Part shown: positions 1 through 8,419 of the stretch, one piece after another
Layout: each line of letters begins with the position of its first letter
Numbering within the stretch: the stretch's first letter is position 1
From: CAYSRM01 sp964543205
Lineage (GTDB): Bacteria > Verrucomicrobiota > Kiritimatiellia > UBA8416 > CAYSRM01
Length of the DNA: 27,261 nucleotides
Assembly (NCBI GenBank): GCA_964543205.1
Contig: CAZIXB010000009.1
Location: 1 to 27,261, forward strand
Direction of reading: 5' to 3'
The notes under the pieces: model-generated
Databases searched by the model: none
What the model was told of the DNA's origin: nothing
What the model saw: only the letters and a program-made list of their open reading frames with translations
Position numbers and translations under genes: made by a program

Positions 1-2030
1 ACATACATGCACAGCCCCTGTATAGCCATGCCCCGCTGCCATGCTCCGCTGCGCATCTTTTTTCCTTCTACAATCTTCCTGGCTGTTGTTCTGGCGTAAT
101 CCGAAAGAGCATCCTTATATTTCTTCTCTCCAGTAGCTTCATATACGGCCCATAAGCCAAGGATCCCATGACAGATCGAACGCGGCTGTCCAAAACTGAT
201 CCCGTTGTTGCCCAACCTTATGGCGTGTTGGCTGATCTCCAAAGCCGCTTCCAGGGCGCGGTGATCTCCCAGCAAATACCAACGCTCGAACGCGCTCAGG
301 TTCTTCCAGTGATTAAACGTGGGGGAAATGTTCGGCGGCCGTGACGGCTTGGGGCTCCGGATATGTTCCAGACTGGGACAGTAACGGCTGTTGCCCGGAA
401 ATCTGTCGTGATGGCAATGATGCACATCGGCATTGTGACTGATCATCCGATTGGCAGTCCATAAATAGAACAGATCGCCTGTGCGCGCAAAGTTGAGCAG
501 TATGCTGTGCATATAGTCGTAATAACCGCCCTCCCAGTGCACATGTTCAGGCAGCTCCCCTTTGTGGTCAAACCATTCCACTCCGTCGCCCCAGCTTAAC
601 AGTCCGAAGCTGTCCACATTGTCATAGCGTTTAGTGCGCCATCTTTCTAGAGGTTTCTTTACCGAACCGCGCGCATAAACGTTTAGAGCTTCAACCCGAT
701 CGCGCCAGCGTTGATCATATACGTCCTGATCAGCTTCGCTCAGATCCCCGAAAACTCTGGTCCCCTGACAATACCATGCGGGCTCGCACCTGGCAAAAAG
801 CGGCTCTCGCATTGAGGCGAGCGCCTTTATCGGATCTGACCGGGTCCCATCGTGGAAATGGAAAAACAGCTCGTGGGTGCGGGCTATACCGGCAAAAATC
901 TCAGCGCATCCATTCTCATCGACCAACGTGGTGTCGCCCTTGTGGAGAACACGGTCGGTCCATAGCCCTATATCAATCCTGCCGGAGGGATCGACCTTCA
1001 AATACTTTGACCACATCTGCCAGAAGTCCTTGACCCCAACAGTCACCCCGCCAGCGGAACCCGATACATCAACAGCCCCCAGCCATGGCGGTTCTTCTTT
1101 GTGCGGATCGCCGGAAATCTCTTTTTCCAGGTTATGAAAGGCATAACTATGGGTCTGAAGAACCTCTACAGCGGGTCCGGCTTTCTGATCTGCTTCGACA
1201 TCTTTCTGATCCAGGCCAAATCGACAACGCGCCTTTTTTCCAGCGACAACAGGGATGCCCACACGCCAGTCGGAAACGCGGACCACGTCGCCCACCTTGC
1301 CTTTGCGGTTTTCCACAGTATACACAACACGCACCAGGGGACAGCCCGCGTAAGCGTAGAAACGGCACTTGTAATCCATGGCATAACCCGATCCATCAGA
1401 TGCGGTATTGCGGCCCTTGACCAGAAGAACGGTTTTCATCGGACCTTGTTCCTCAATACTGATTTCCGTATCAGGACACGATTGAGGAGAAAAGTCGCCT
1501 TCTGGCGTCCGGACAACTATACTGCCCTTGCCCGGCGCAATAAGTTGGGTGTCGCCCAGCCAGACTCCGTCAAACCCGTCAAAACCCCTGGCCTTGACAC
1601 GAAACCTGATCGCTCCCGTGTTCACTTCGTACCCGTTGTCAGTTTTGGACACGCTGACTGTTTCAGCAGGGACAGCCGTTTTTGCGGCTTTTCCAGCGTT
1701 ATCCTTCAAAACATAGTTGCGTTTCTCATGCGCCGACAGGCTGGCTTGAAAATCAACATGCACCCATTTGAGAGAACGATCTTCCCACCACCTTGTGGCA
1801 ACACCGAACTGGGCCGGCACAGGCTTGCCCTCGTCGTCAAAGAGCCCCAGTTCATCAATGTCGGTGACCGCTCCTTTTGGAAGCGGAATACCGCTGGTTA
1901 CCGGTTCGTTTTTTCGGGCAACACCAAGGCGCTCCTCAACGGTGAGTTTGACTTCAATAGCTGAACTGTTCGACAACGGGATTGCCATTATCAGCATTAC
2001 TATAAATCCACAAAGAATATGCCTGAACAT
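1..2030 (-). CDS. PcRGLX/YetA-like secreted protein (exo-rhamnogalacturonan lyase type), C-terminus outside window
   Basis: The reading frame is open on the minus strand from an ATG at 2030 to the window edge: 676 codons with no stop. A GGAGG-type ribosome site lies about 9 nt upstream. Residues 1-24 form a signal peptide ending NSSA, so the product is exported. Residues 44-95 carry the N-terminal RIFT-barrel signature of the PcRGLX/YetA-like family (VTSGIPLPKGAV, GKPVPAQFGVATRWW, LKWVHVDFQ). The visible C-terminal part is rich in aromatic and His residues (HVHWEGGYYDYMHSILL, HNADVHHCHHDRFPGNSRY) and resembles the alpha-helical toroid of such lyases. The fungal founder PcRGLX is an exo-acting rhamnogalacturonan lyase; the substrate here is inferred only. 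It is the last visible gene of a minus-strand operon, 113 nt behind a paralogue of the same family. Confidence 0.8.
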   Translation of the reverse strand, partial: MFRHILCGFIVMLIMAIPLSNSSAIEVKLTVEERLGVARKNEPVTSGIPLPKGAVTDIDELGLFDDEGKPVPAQFGVATRWWEDRSLKWVHVDFQASLSAHEKRNYVLKDNAGKAAKTAVPAETVSVSKTDNGYEVNTGAIRFRVKARGFDGFDGVWLGDTQLIAPGKGSIVVRTPEGDFSPQSCPDTEISIEEQGPMKTVLLVKGRNTASDGSGYAMDYKCRFYAYAGCPLVRVVYTVENRKGKVGDVVRVSDWRVGIPVVAGKKARCRFGLDQKDVEADQKAGPAVEVLQTHSYAFHNLEKEISGDPHKEEPPWLGAVDVSGSAGGVTVGVKDFWQMWSKYLKVDPSGRIDIGLWTDRVLHKGDTTLVDENGCAEIFAGIARTHELFFHFHDGTRSDPIKALASMREPLFARCEPAWYCQGTRVFGDLSEADQDVYDQRWRDRVEALNVYARGSVKKPLERWRTKRYDNVDSFGLLSWGDGVEWFDHKGELPEHVHWEGGYYDYMHSILLNFARTGDLFYLWTANRMISHNADVHHCHHDRFPGNSRYCPSLEHIRSPKPSRPPNISPTFNHWKNLSAFERWYLLGDHRALEAALEISQHAIRLGNNGISFGQPRSICHGILGLWAVYEATGEKKYKDALSDYARTTARKIVEGKKMRSGAWQRGMAIQGLCMY

Positions 2031-2143
2031 GGTTCTCTTCCTCCTTCATCTGGGCCAAGACATGCGTATACATGTCTTCGCTGCCATAGTATCGTTGCAT
2101 ACACTAGCCTATATGTCGGCATTTGCGTTGAGCCGCTGGCCTC

Positions 2144-4561
2144 TCAATCCTTCTGTGCGGCTTTCAAAAACCCGTATTCCATAATCGCGCCAGCCCGCAT
2201 CATCATGGCAGCGCGTCCTGCCCAGGTCTTGTTCTCGGGCATGAATATAGGCGGATTTTTTGATTCCGGAAAACCCAACGCGAATTTCTTCACCGCGGTT
2301 TTCATGAACTCAGCGTTATCGGCAACAGCGCCAACATAGGAATAGAGCCCGGCAAGAAAGACCGGCGCATCATAAAAGGTACTCGATGACAATTCCTTCT
2401 CGCAGCCGGCGGTTAACAGCTCCAGCACCTTCTCGTTTCCGGTTAACCTGTGAAGATTGCACAGCGGCCCGATGGCATGGCAGTACTTCCTGTCTTCACC
2501 AATATAGCTCTGCCCCCGAATCTGGCCTTTACCCGGAGAATGCAGATGCGGCCCAAGGCTTTTCCACTTTGGCACAACATTGGCGTCGAAAAGTTTCATG
2601 GCTTCATCCAACCAGCGTTTGTCGGCGGTCAGTTCATACGCCGCGCAGAAGCTGTTGATTGTCCATCCGTTCTGGGCCATATCAGCCTTTCGTCCTCCTC
2701 CATAGACCTTCTTTTTATTAATTATCTTCCATGCCCGCACAAGCCCTTCGGCGCTACGCAAACTGGCTTCTTTCGCCTTGGGCTCTCCAGTCAACATGTG
2801 CCATAGCGCGGGACCGGCAATAAATGTGCCTCCGGGCGCGTATCCGCCCCCTCTCCCATTGGCATGATGAGAAGGCCACACGTTGCCGCTCTGGACACCA
2901 TTCATAATGGGAGGGTCACGATCAGACCAGTACTGGTCAACATCTATCCGGTGATGCGCCATCTGGCGCGCCATGCGCCATGCGCCAGGATCCCCGTTTC
3001 TGAGATACTCAAACATTGCCAGCAAAGGCCAGTCGGAACTAAGAGATATCTGGCCCACGCCATAAAGGGATATGTCCCCGAAATCCATCCAACCATACCA
3101 GTAGTTCTGATTGACGTGATATGAACCTATATGAAAAGTTTTTGTTTCTTTCCGCGCTTGATATATACTGTCCGGAGCTTCCGGATTAAAGGCCCTGCTG
3201 CTCATGTTCAGACAATTCCGCAATTTGAAATCGCAGAACTTGTTCCCTGTTGTAATTCTTTCGCCAACAAAGAATTCGGGAATCGCTTCCGTAGAAGTAT
3301 AATATTTTCCTTCAGCTCTTGGAAATATCGGACCATCTAGATCTGCGGCTGTCTTCTCCAGTGAGCCGCCGGAAAAATCGAGAATGAACTCATGTCCCTT
3401 CTGGGCTGAACCGGGCAAAAGATATTTGCCTTCCTTAATTATGCCTTTCAAACGTCTGATGCGATAAGTGTATGCCTTGGTGCGCGGCCACTGTCCCCCC
3501 TCAGGCCAGAGCCATACCATGAGATGTTTGCCGTCCTTCTCGATGGCTTTCTGATAATTCTGCCAGAAATTCCGAATCCCGACGTTCAAACTTCCATTGT
3601 CCCCCGTAAGACGAACAAGCCCGTCGGTCTGCTTTCCTGTTTTCAAAGCCTCGCCGTTATGGGTGACCTGATAAGTGAAATTATCATAGGTGAAATAAGG
3701 TTTCTTATCCCCCCGCTCGCAAGACTGAAAAACCTTGAACGCTCCGGAGCCTTTTACGCCTTCGCACTCTGCAGTTATCGAATCACCCAACCCCAGGCCG
3801 AAGTCAAGACCCATTGCTTCAAAGGCAAACCATTCGGGTTTAGCGTCCTTGCCATGTCCATCGGCGCCATAGTTCTCCAGCCAGAAATGGGTTTTAACAA
3901 CCTTGCGTCCGGCATACAGATACAGGCGCGCGGTATACTTGAGCATATCCTTGTGAACACCGGGAAACCCGCCTTTCAGGCAGACCACAGCCCGCATGGG
4001 ACCAGATTCCTCAATTATCACTTCACTCGGAGCCGAACCTTGAACCGTCTTACCGTCCTCTGTCACAAGAACCACGCCCTTGCCCGCGCCCGTAAGAAGT
4101 TCTTTCCCGTCAACCCGCAAAGAATGCACAAAACCAGGCTTCTTCTTATTCATAAGCAAGGCGAGCGGCCCCGTGGAAACAGCAATGGCGTCATCATTAT
4201 TCTTTATTTCCACTGGCGAAGAAGGCGAGGGATTGCTTTGGGTCGACAGCGAAAGCTCAGCGCTTCCCTTCGATCCAATAGGGATCTGGGTGTGAACCAA
4301 AACCCAGCGAGCCGACCCGTCATCCCAGAGAGCGGTTGTTCTGAACTGTGCTGGAACACCTTTGCCGTTAAACTGCACACCCAGGCCTGAAACATCCTTG
4401 AGCTCTCCTTTTTTAAACGGAACCCCGCCTGTAACCAACGCGTTTTTCAATTCCGCGTCGTGACTGTTGTCAACCGTCAATTCAACTTGCCCGTCCGCCG
4501 AACTCAATAAAAACAAGCCCAACAACAGGCTTACACCGATTCTCATTCCAGTCTTTCTCAT
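2144..4561 (-). CDS. PcRGLX/YetA-like secreted protein
   Basis: This 805-residue protein has an N-terminal signal peptide (MRKTGMRIGVSLLLGLFLLS, cleavage probably near residue 24). Residues 43-92 carry the RIFT-barrel signature (VTGGVPFKKGELKDVSGLGV, GVPAQFRTTALWDDGSARWV), the same domain as in the next gene. The C-terminal half, from about residue 480, has aromatic and His-rich helical repeats (YWYGWMDFGDISLYG, MAHHRIDVDQYWSDRDPP, WPSHHANGRGGGY) like an (alpha/alpha) toroid. Family knowledge suggests a polysaccharide lyase or related carbohydrate-active enzyme; the exact reaction is unknown. Its ATG overlaps the stop codon of the upstream GH123-like gene by one base (TAATG), so translation is probably coupled. 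A second Met at codon 6 is an alternative start. Confidence 0.85.
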   Translation of the reverse strand: MRKTGMRIGVSLLLGLFLLSSADGQVELTVDNSHDAELKNALVTGGVPFKKGELKDVSGLGVQFNGKGVPAQFRTTALWDDGSARWVLVHTQIPIGSKGSAELSLSTQSNPSPSSPVEIKNNDDAIAVSTGPLALLMNKKKPGFVHSLRVDGKELLTGAGKGVVLVTEDGKTVQGSAPSEVIIEESGPMRAVVCLKGGFPGVHKDMLKYTARLYLYAGRKVVKTHFWLENYGADGHGKDAKPEWFAFEAMGLDFGLGLGDSITAECEGVKGSGAFKVFQSCERGDKKPYFTYDNFTYQVTHNGEALKTGKQTDGLVRLTGDNGSLNVGIRNFWQNYQKAIEKDGKHLMVWLWPEGGQWPRTKAYTYRIRRLKGIIKEGKYLLPGSAQKGHEFILDFSGGSLEKTAADLDGPIFPRAEGKYYTSTEAIPEFFVGERITTGNKFCDFKLRNCLNMSSRAFNPEAPDSIYQARKETKTFHIGSYHVNQNYWYGWMDFGDISLYGVGQISLSSDWPLLAMFEYLRNGDPGAWRMARQMAHHRIDVDQYWSDRDPPIMNGVQSGNVWPSHHANGRGGGYAPGGTFIAGPALWHMLTGEPKAKEASLRSAEGLVRAWKIINKKKVYGGGRKADMAQNGWTINSFCAAYELTADKRWLDEAMKLFDANVVPKWKSLGPHLHSPGKGQIRGQSYIGEDRKYCHAIGPLCNLHRLTGNEKVLELLTAGCEKELSSSTFYDAPVFLAGLYSYVGAVADNAEFMKTAVKKFALGFPESKNPPIFMPENKTWAGRAAMMMRAGAIMEYGFLKAAQKD

Positions 4562-7329
4562 TATTCAGCTTCCTCCTCTTTATTCTTTCGTTCCAAATCC
4601 GGATCCGGCTCCTTGTTTCCATACTTTTTCTGTACTCTGGCTGCAAGATCAAAAAGACTCTGATTTCGCTCTTTCCATCCGGAGCTGATGAACCAGGCTG
4701 CGGCAGCGTCGCCTTGACTGGCTGTTATGTTCAGGATACGAATGCGTGTGTCCAGCAGTTTGCGAATGTCACTTACAAGCTCTTCGCCAATGATCTGGGG
4801 CGCCCGCGGATCAAGCCAGGCTTTCTCAAGATATATCCGCGCTTCAATTTCCTGCACCGACTCGCGGAATGCTTCTGAGCGCACTGTTGCAACCGGGCCG
4901 GTTTTACCTTCCCCCAGGATGCGGGGAACTCCGAAATTCAAACTCAACTGCCCCCATGCCGATTCAGGGTAGCGGCCGGCCATGGTGTAGCGGCTTCTTC
5001 CTTGCCCAAGTACTTTCCAGAAATCGGCGCCCATCCGGCCAAGCCCCCTTATGCCTTCGCCAGTGGCAACAGCGGGCCACTTGGAGCTATACGCTCCAAT
5101 CCAGGCTTCAATCATGCAGCGATATTTTGTGAGCGTGCTCGACACCTTCAGGTTATTGCGCGGGTAATAGGACATCCACTTGGGATTGGTCCATCCGAGC
5201 CCATAGCCACGATCCGGATCAGTGGGATCGCAACCGACCCCCCACAGCGCATTGAACAACCCCATCGGATAGCCCTGCCACTGCTCACAGCGGTAATGGG
5301 AATGAATCGCCCATCTGGCGTCCTTGACTCCGTTGGAAATATCGTCCATTGCCTGTTTAGTCGGGCGATGATCCCCCGCCAACCCGAACATCATCGAATC
5401 GGCGAGCCCGCGCTTTTCAAGCGCCTCCTGCATTCCGTCACTGACCTTCTTCCAGAATACTCTGGCTTCAGCTGTGCCCCATGCCGGTCCGCGCGCGCCT
5501 GTGTATTCTCCGGTCTCAGGATCGTAAAGACTATAAAGTATTGGTTTGTCATGAATTTTGCCTGCCCGCCCTGAGCCGCCTGCATGGCCCTGGCTGTATG
5601 GCGGCTCCCAGCAATACAGAATAACACCCGGAATCCGGCCCATGTGTTTCATGGCCAGATCCAGATATTTCTCCACCACTGTAAAGTCCGGCTGCAGCTC
5701 AAAATTTTCATCACGATCCCAGCGAAGCATAGCGTGCTCGTTTCCGAAATGAGTGCGCCTGATGCATGTAATGTATAGGGTGTCACTTCCCAGTTCCCCG
5801 AGAAGCGAAAAAGATCTATCCAACAAGGCAAAGTGTTCGTTTGACCACAAGGGAACATCGTAAGCCAACGCCACGCTTTCCGGCGACTGGATTATATCCA
5901 GTCGTGTCGTAAAAGTCTTGGCCGGGGGCATGTTCCATCCGCTTACTCTAATCTGCAGTTTCGCCTTGCGCTGCTCAATGCCTTCGGCTCGTATCATAAC
6001 TTCCCCGTTATACAAGCCCGAAGGAATATCCGAAGGCGTTCGCACGGTAACCCATACTGGTTGCACAGAACGATTGTATTTGCCCCTTACGGGAACTTCA
6101 GAAGGCGCGTCTTCTTCAAGCGAATCGAAAGAGCCGCGGTGACCATCGGGACGGCCGTAGCGGATCTGGATGGCTTCCTTCGAGATAGAGCCGCCGGTTC
6201 CGCTCAGATCGGAAACATCAATCTGCAATCCTTTGATCGGCTTGTCGTCGCCGACAACGATTTGCCCGGAGAAAGCGCCGTTGCGTGTGGCTACGATTTG
6301 AATCGGATTGGGAGAATCAAACGGATCAGGATAATCAGAGACCTTGACATCCTGAACAATGCTCTGGTTCCACCGCTTAAAACCGAGCCCGGGTTTAGGG
6401 TCAATATTTGGAACAACGGCTGCGTCGGGTGCGCTTTTTATCTGGATGGACCTCAGTCCCAGCCGTTGCCACCAGAGAGATTTGTGTATTGATGTCTTGC
6501 CTTTCTTTACCGTCATGTAGCGTTTGGCCGGCGTCGGCGCCCGATGAAGACTCACGGCCAGCACGTTGATACCTTTACGCAATTCTGAGACAGGAATAGG
6601 CGCCTCGGAAATCTCTCTGGTGCGAAGGGCTATACGGTCGCGCACATCCTTGGACAAATTCGCTCTTGCCCGCTCGCTCCTATCATACGTGGTGAAAGGC
6701 ACAAGAAAACCGTCATCCATAAAGTCGGTTTCCTCGGAATAGGGATTTGCCGGTGTGGAAATAGTGACCGGACCTTCTGGCATATGCTTGCGCATAATCT
6801 CTTTGCCGTTCAGATAGACCACCGCGCCGCCTCGAAATTTCAGGGAGATTTTCAAATCCTTTGCCCTGGCCGGATCTTCTACCTTGAAAGCGCCGCGCAT
6901 CAGGATCAGCTTCCAGCCCTGGTCAGTGGAAAAGTGACCTGCAAGCATTGGCCCAGTCGCTCGCAGCCAGTCGCTGTCGTTAAATTCCGGTCGCATCCAG
7001 TCCGAAGGTATGTCTGAAGGCAACCTTATAACTTCATCCTCCGGAATCTTGCGAATATTCCATCGTTCTCTGGCCAGGGTTGGCTTATCCGGATTTTTCG
7101 AAAACCAGGCGGGGAAATCCGTCCAACTGTCAAAATCGTGCCAGACAGACCCGTGAACAATGTTCCCCGCTTTATCTACAACTTCGTCGGTCTCCCGCAT
7201 TGTGCAGAAACGCCAGAACGTTCTGTTGCTGAGGATAACCTTCTTTTTTGCCTGCTCTTCGGCAAGGCAGAAGAACGTTGAAAGAAACAGGCCGGTCAGT
7301 GTAAACAAAGTTATTTTTCTCTTAATCAT
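4561..7329 (-). CDS. secreted GH123-like protein with an N-terminal carbohydrate-binding-like domain
   Basis: This 922-residue protein is first in the operon, with an AAGAGG ribosome site 5 nt before its ATG. Residues 1-23 are a signal peptide. Residues about 110-270 look like a galactose-binding-type beta-sandwich (FRGGAVVYLNGKEIMRKHMP at 165-184). From about residue 335 there is a beta-rich domain with the pattern NPIQIVATRNGAFSGQIVV, as in the N-terminal domain of GH123-like proteins. A probable TIM-barrel follows (LYITCIRRTHFGNEH, GVILYCWEPPYSQG, MMFGLAGDHRPT). Characterised GH123 enzymes are beta-N-acetylgalactosaminidases using a neighbouring Asp-Glu pair. I cannot find a clear Asp-Glu pair at the expected place, so activity is uncertain. 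The C-terminus is charged and lysine/glutamate-rich. With the two following PcRGLX-like genes it suggests export of a set for degrading an acidic or amino-sugar-bearing glycan. Confidence 0.7.
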   Translation of the reverse strand: MIKRKITLFTLTGLFLSTFFCLAEEQAKKKVILSNRTFWRFCTMRETDEVVDKAGNIVHGSVWHDFDSWTDFPAWFSKNPDKPTLARERWNIRKIPEDEVIRLPSDIPSDWMRPEFNDSDWLRATGPMLAGHFSTDQGWKLILMRGAFKVEDPARAKDLKISLKFRGGAVVYLNGKEIMRKHMPEGPVTISTPANPYSEETDFMDDGFLVPFTTYDRSERARANLSKDVRDRIALRTREISEAPIPVSELRKGINVLAVSLHRAPTPAKRYMTVKKGKTSIHKSLWWQRLGLRSIQIKSAPDAAVVPNIDPKPGLGFKRWNQSIVQDVKVSDYPDPFDSPNPIQIVATRNGAFSGQIVVGDDKPIKGLQIDVSDLSGTGGSISKEAIQIRYGRPDGHRGSFDSLEEDAPSEVPVRGKYNRSVQPVWVTVRTPSDIPSGLYNGEVMIRAEGIEQRKAKLQIRVSGWNMPPAKTFTTRLDIIQSPESVALAYDVPLWSNEHFALLDRSFSLLGELGSDTLYITCIRRTHFGNEHAMLRWDRDENFELQPDFTVVEKYLDLAMKHMGRIPGVILYCWEPPYSQGHAGGSGRAGKIHDKPILYSLYDPETGEYTGARGPAWGTAEARVFWKKVSDGMQEALEKRGLADSMMFGLAGDHRPTKQAMDDISNGVKDARWAIHSHYRCEQWQGYPMGLFNALWGVGCDPTDPDRGYGLGWTNPKWMSYYPRNNLKVSSTLTKYRCMIEAWIGAYSSKWPAVATGEGIRGLGRMGADFWKVLGQGRSRYTMAGRYPESAWGQLSLNFGVPRILGEGKTGPVATVRSEAFRESVQEIEARIYLEKAWLDPRAPQIIGEELVSDIRKLLDTRIRILNITASQGDAAAAWFISSGWKERNQSLFDLAARVQKKYGNKEPDPDLERKNKEEEAE

Positions 7330-7572
7330 GTTTGCCTCTTTTCGTCATTTTAACTTCGGCCTTCCATGCTGATCTTTAAGCCGGCCTTCAAGTACAGGGC
7401 ACAATCGAGAATCTGTATTCAGGCCGGGAGAAAGCAGGAAGTAAAATCTTTCGCGCTTATACAGCGCCGCCAGATAAAGCCATTTCTCAACTTTTATTTG
7501 ATCCTTACATCAGTTACAATAATAGGTTTCCTGATGACTAAACGCAACTTTTTTTCGGAGCGAATTACCCTA

Positions 7573-7654
7573 TCCCGCATATCTCGCGGAATTTCTGCTG
7601 CGAGCGCAGCAGCTCTCCACACTCGCGCCACGAAATTCCGTGAGATATGCGGAC
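7573..7654 (+). repeat. palindromic TA-flanked element, internally deleted copy (82 bp)
   Basis: The ends read TCCCGCATATCTC and GAGATATGCGGAC, with TA on both sides (7571-7572 and 7655-7656). Compared with the full 178-bp copy at 8221-8398 it has lost 96 nt. The main junction fits loss of 94 nt between two CGCAG direct repeats (8253-8257 and 8347-8351 in the full copy), plus a 2-nt loss next to it. The remaining arms still pair over nearly all of their length. Confidence 0.85.
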
Positions 7655-7730
7655 TAGATGCGCCGATCGCCGGACATGCGTCCCATTTTCACCTGATGAC
7701 AGCCGAAATGAATGCGCTGCGGATATAGCG

Positions 7731-7759
7731 TTGATGGAAGACAGAACTGATGGTTTAAT
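7731..7759 (+). promoter_or_regulatory. candidate sigma70 promoter for the DciA-like gene
   Basis: A -35 box TTGATG (7731-7736) and a -10 box TTTAAT (7754-7759) are separated by exactly 17 bp. Transcription would start near 7766, about 40 nt before the ATG at 7808. The matches are 4/6 and 5/6, so this is plausible but unproven. Confidence 0.4.
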
Positions 7760-7807
7760 AGTTATGAAAATAACCGCACAAACTCTGAATCTGCGCGAAA
7801 GGCCGGT

Positions 7808-8221
7808 ATGACAAGGCAAAAAAGAAATGCAAGCGGCATGCAAAAAGGACGGTGGGCCGTAGAGCGCGAAAGGTGCAGGATCGCTCGCGATGAAACAGGA
7901 CAACAACCTGAAGAAGTTTATTCCATGGCAAATACAATCAGGAGCCTTATGGAAGGTCTGGAACCTCGCTCTGCATCATGGCTTGAAAAACTGCACAGCA
8001 AGTGGCCTGCGCTGGTAGGCGAGTCGGTGTCAAAGCACTCCCGCCCGGGAAGAATTGACGGAAAACGGCTTGTTATTTTTGTCGACAGTTCTGTTTGGCT
8101 CAATGAGTTGTCGAGATATTGGAAGAACACGATTCTGAAGAGCGTACAGGATAAATTCGGGTGTGAGAAAGTTGATGCTGTCAGTTTCAGAATTGATCCG
8201 GACCGACCGGATCAGCGTTAA
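7808..8221 (+). CDS. DUF721 / DciA-like protein
   Basis: This 137-residue protein has a basic N-terminus. Residues about 45-135 match the DUF721 pattern: SASWLEKLHSKWPALVGESV, then HSRPGRIDGKRLVIFVDSS, then WLNELSRYWKNTILKSVQ. Proteins with this domain include DciA, which helps load the replicative helicase DnaB; the present protein is short and its role is inferred. The ATG at 7808 has only a weak GAAAGG site 5 nt upstream, and an internal Met (7925, MANTIRSLMEG) is an alternative start that would keep the domain. The stop codon TAA (8219-8221) uses the TA that flanks the palindromic element plus the first base of the element. The gene converges on the kinase gene. Confidence 0.7.
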   Translation: MTRQKRNASGMQKGRWAVERERCRIARDETGQQPEEVYSMANTIRSLMEGLEPRSASWLEKLHSKWPALVGESVSKHSRPGRIDGKRLVIFVDSSVWLNELSRYWKNTILKSVQDKFGCEKVDAVSFRIDPDRPDQR

Positions 8222-8398
8222 CCCGCATATCTCACAAAATTCCTGCTGCGAGCGCAGATAGCGCCACTGCGACGGCACGAATTGGCAAAACGCCAGATTG
8301 CAGTATGTCTATACGGCTGCTCCGGCGTTTTATCAATTTGCACCCCCGCAGCAGCACTCTCCACGCTCTCGTTACGAAATTCTGTGAGATATGCGGGT
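8221..8398 (+). repeat. palindromic TA-flanked element, full copy (178 bp), orientation A
   Basis: The element starts ACCCGCATATCTCAC and ends GTGAGATATGCGGGT, with TA at 8219-8220 and 8399-8400. The left arm and the reverse complement of the right arm align over nearly 90 nt, so the whole element can fold into one long imperfect hairpin with its apex near GTCT. The 32 nt at 8293-8324 are identical, as the reverse complement, in the copies at 13863 and 27009. It fills the gap between the converging DciA-like and kinase genes. Confidence 0.9.
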
Positions 8399-8419
8399 TA
8401 ACCCGTAAAAAAGTCTGCA

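Larger units (their letters stand above)
7330..7807. other. 478-nt divergent intergenic region
   Basis: This region separates the minus-strand glycan operon from the plus-strand DciA-like gene. It holds an 82-bp deleted copy of the palindromic element (7573-7654) and a good sigma70-like promoter for the plus strand (7731-7759). The promoter of the minus-strand operon should lie in 7330-7560, which is AT-rich with a run of T at 7549-7556, but I could not choose a convincing -35/-10 pair. I see no coding sequence here. Confidence 0.6.

Noticed and set aside
1101..1964. Open frame of 287 codons on the plus strand near the left edge.
   Set aside because: It is antisense to the partial PcRGLX-like gene, whose minus-strand frame is open for 676 codons with clear family motifs.
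3524..4390. Long open frame of 288 codons on the plus strand.
   Set aside because: It is antisense to the PcRGLX-like gene, which has a signal peptide and family motifs; the plus-strand translation has no recognisable features.
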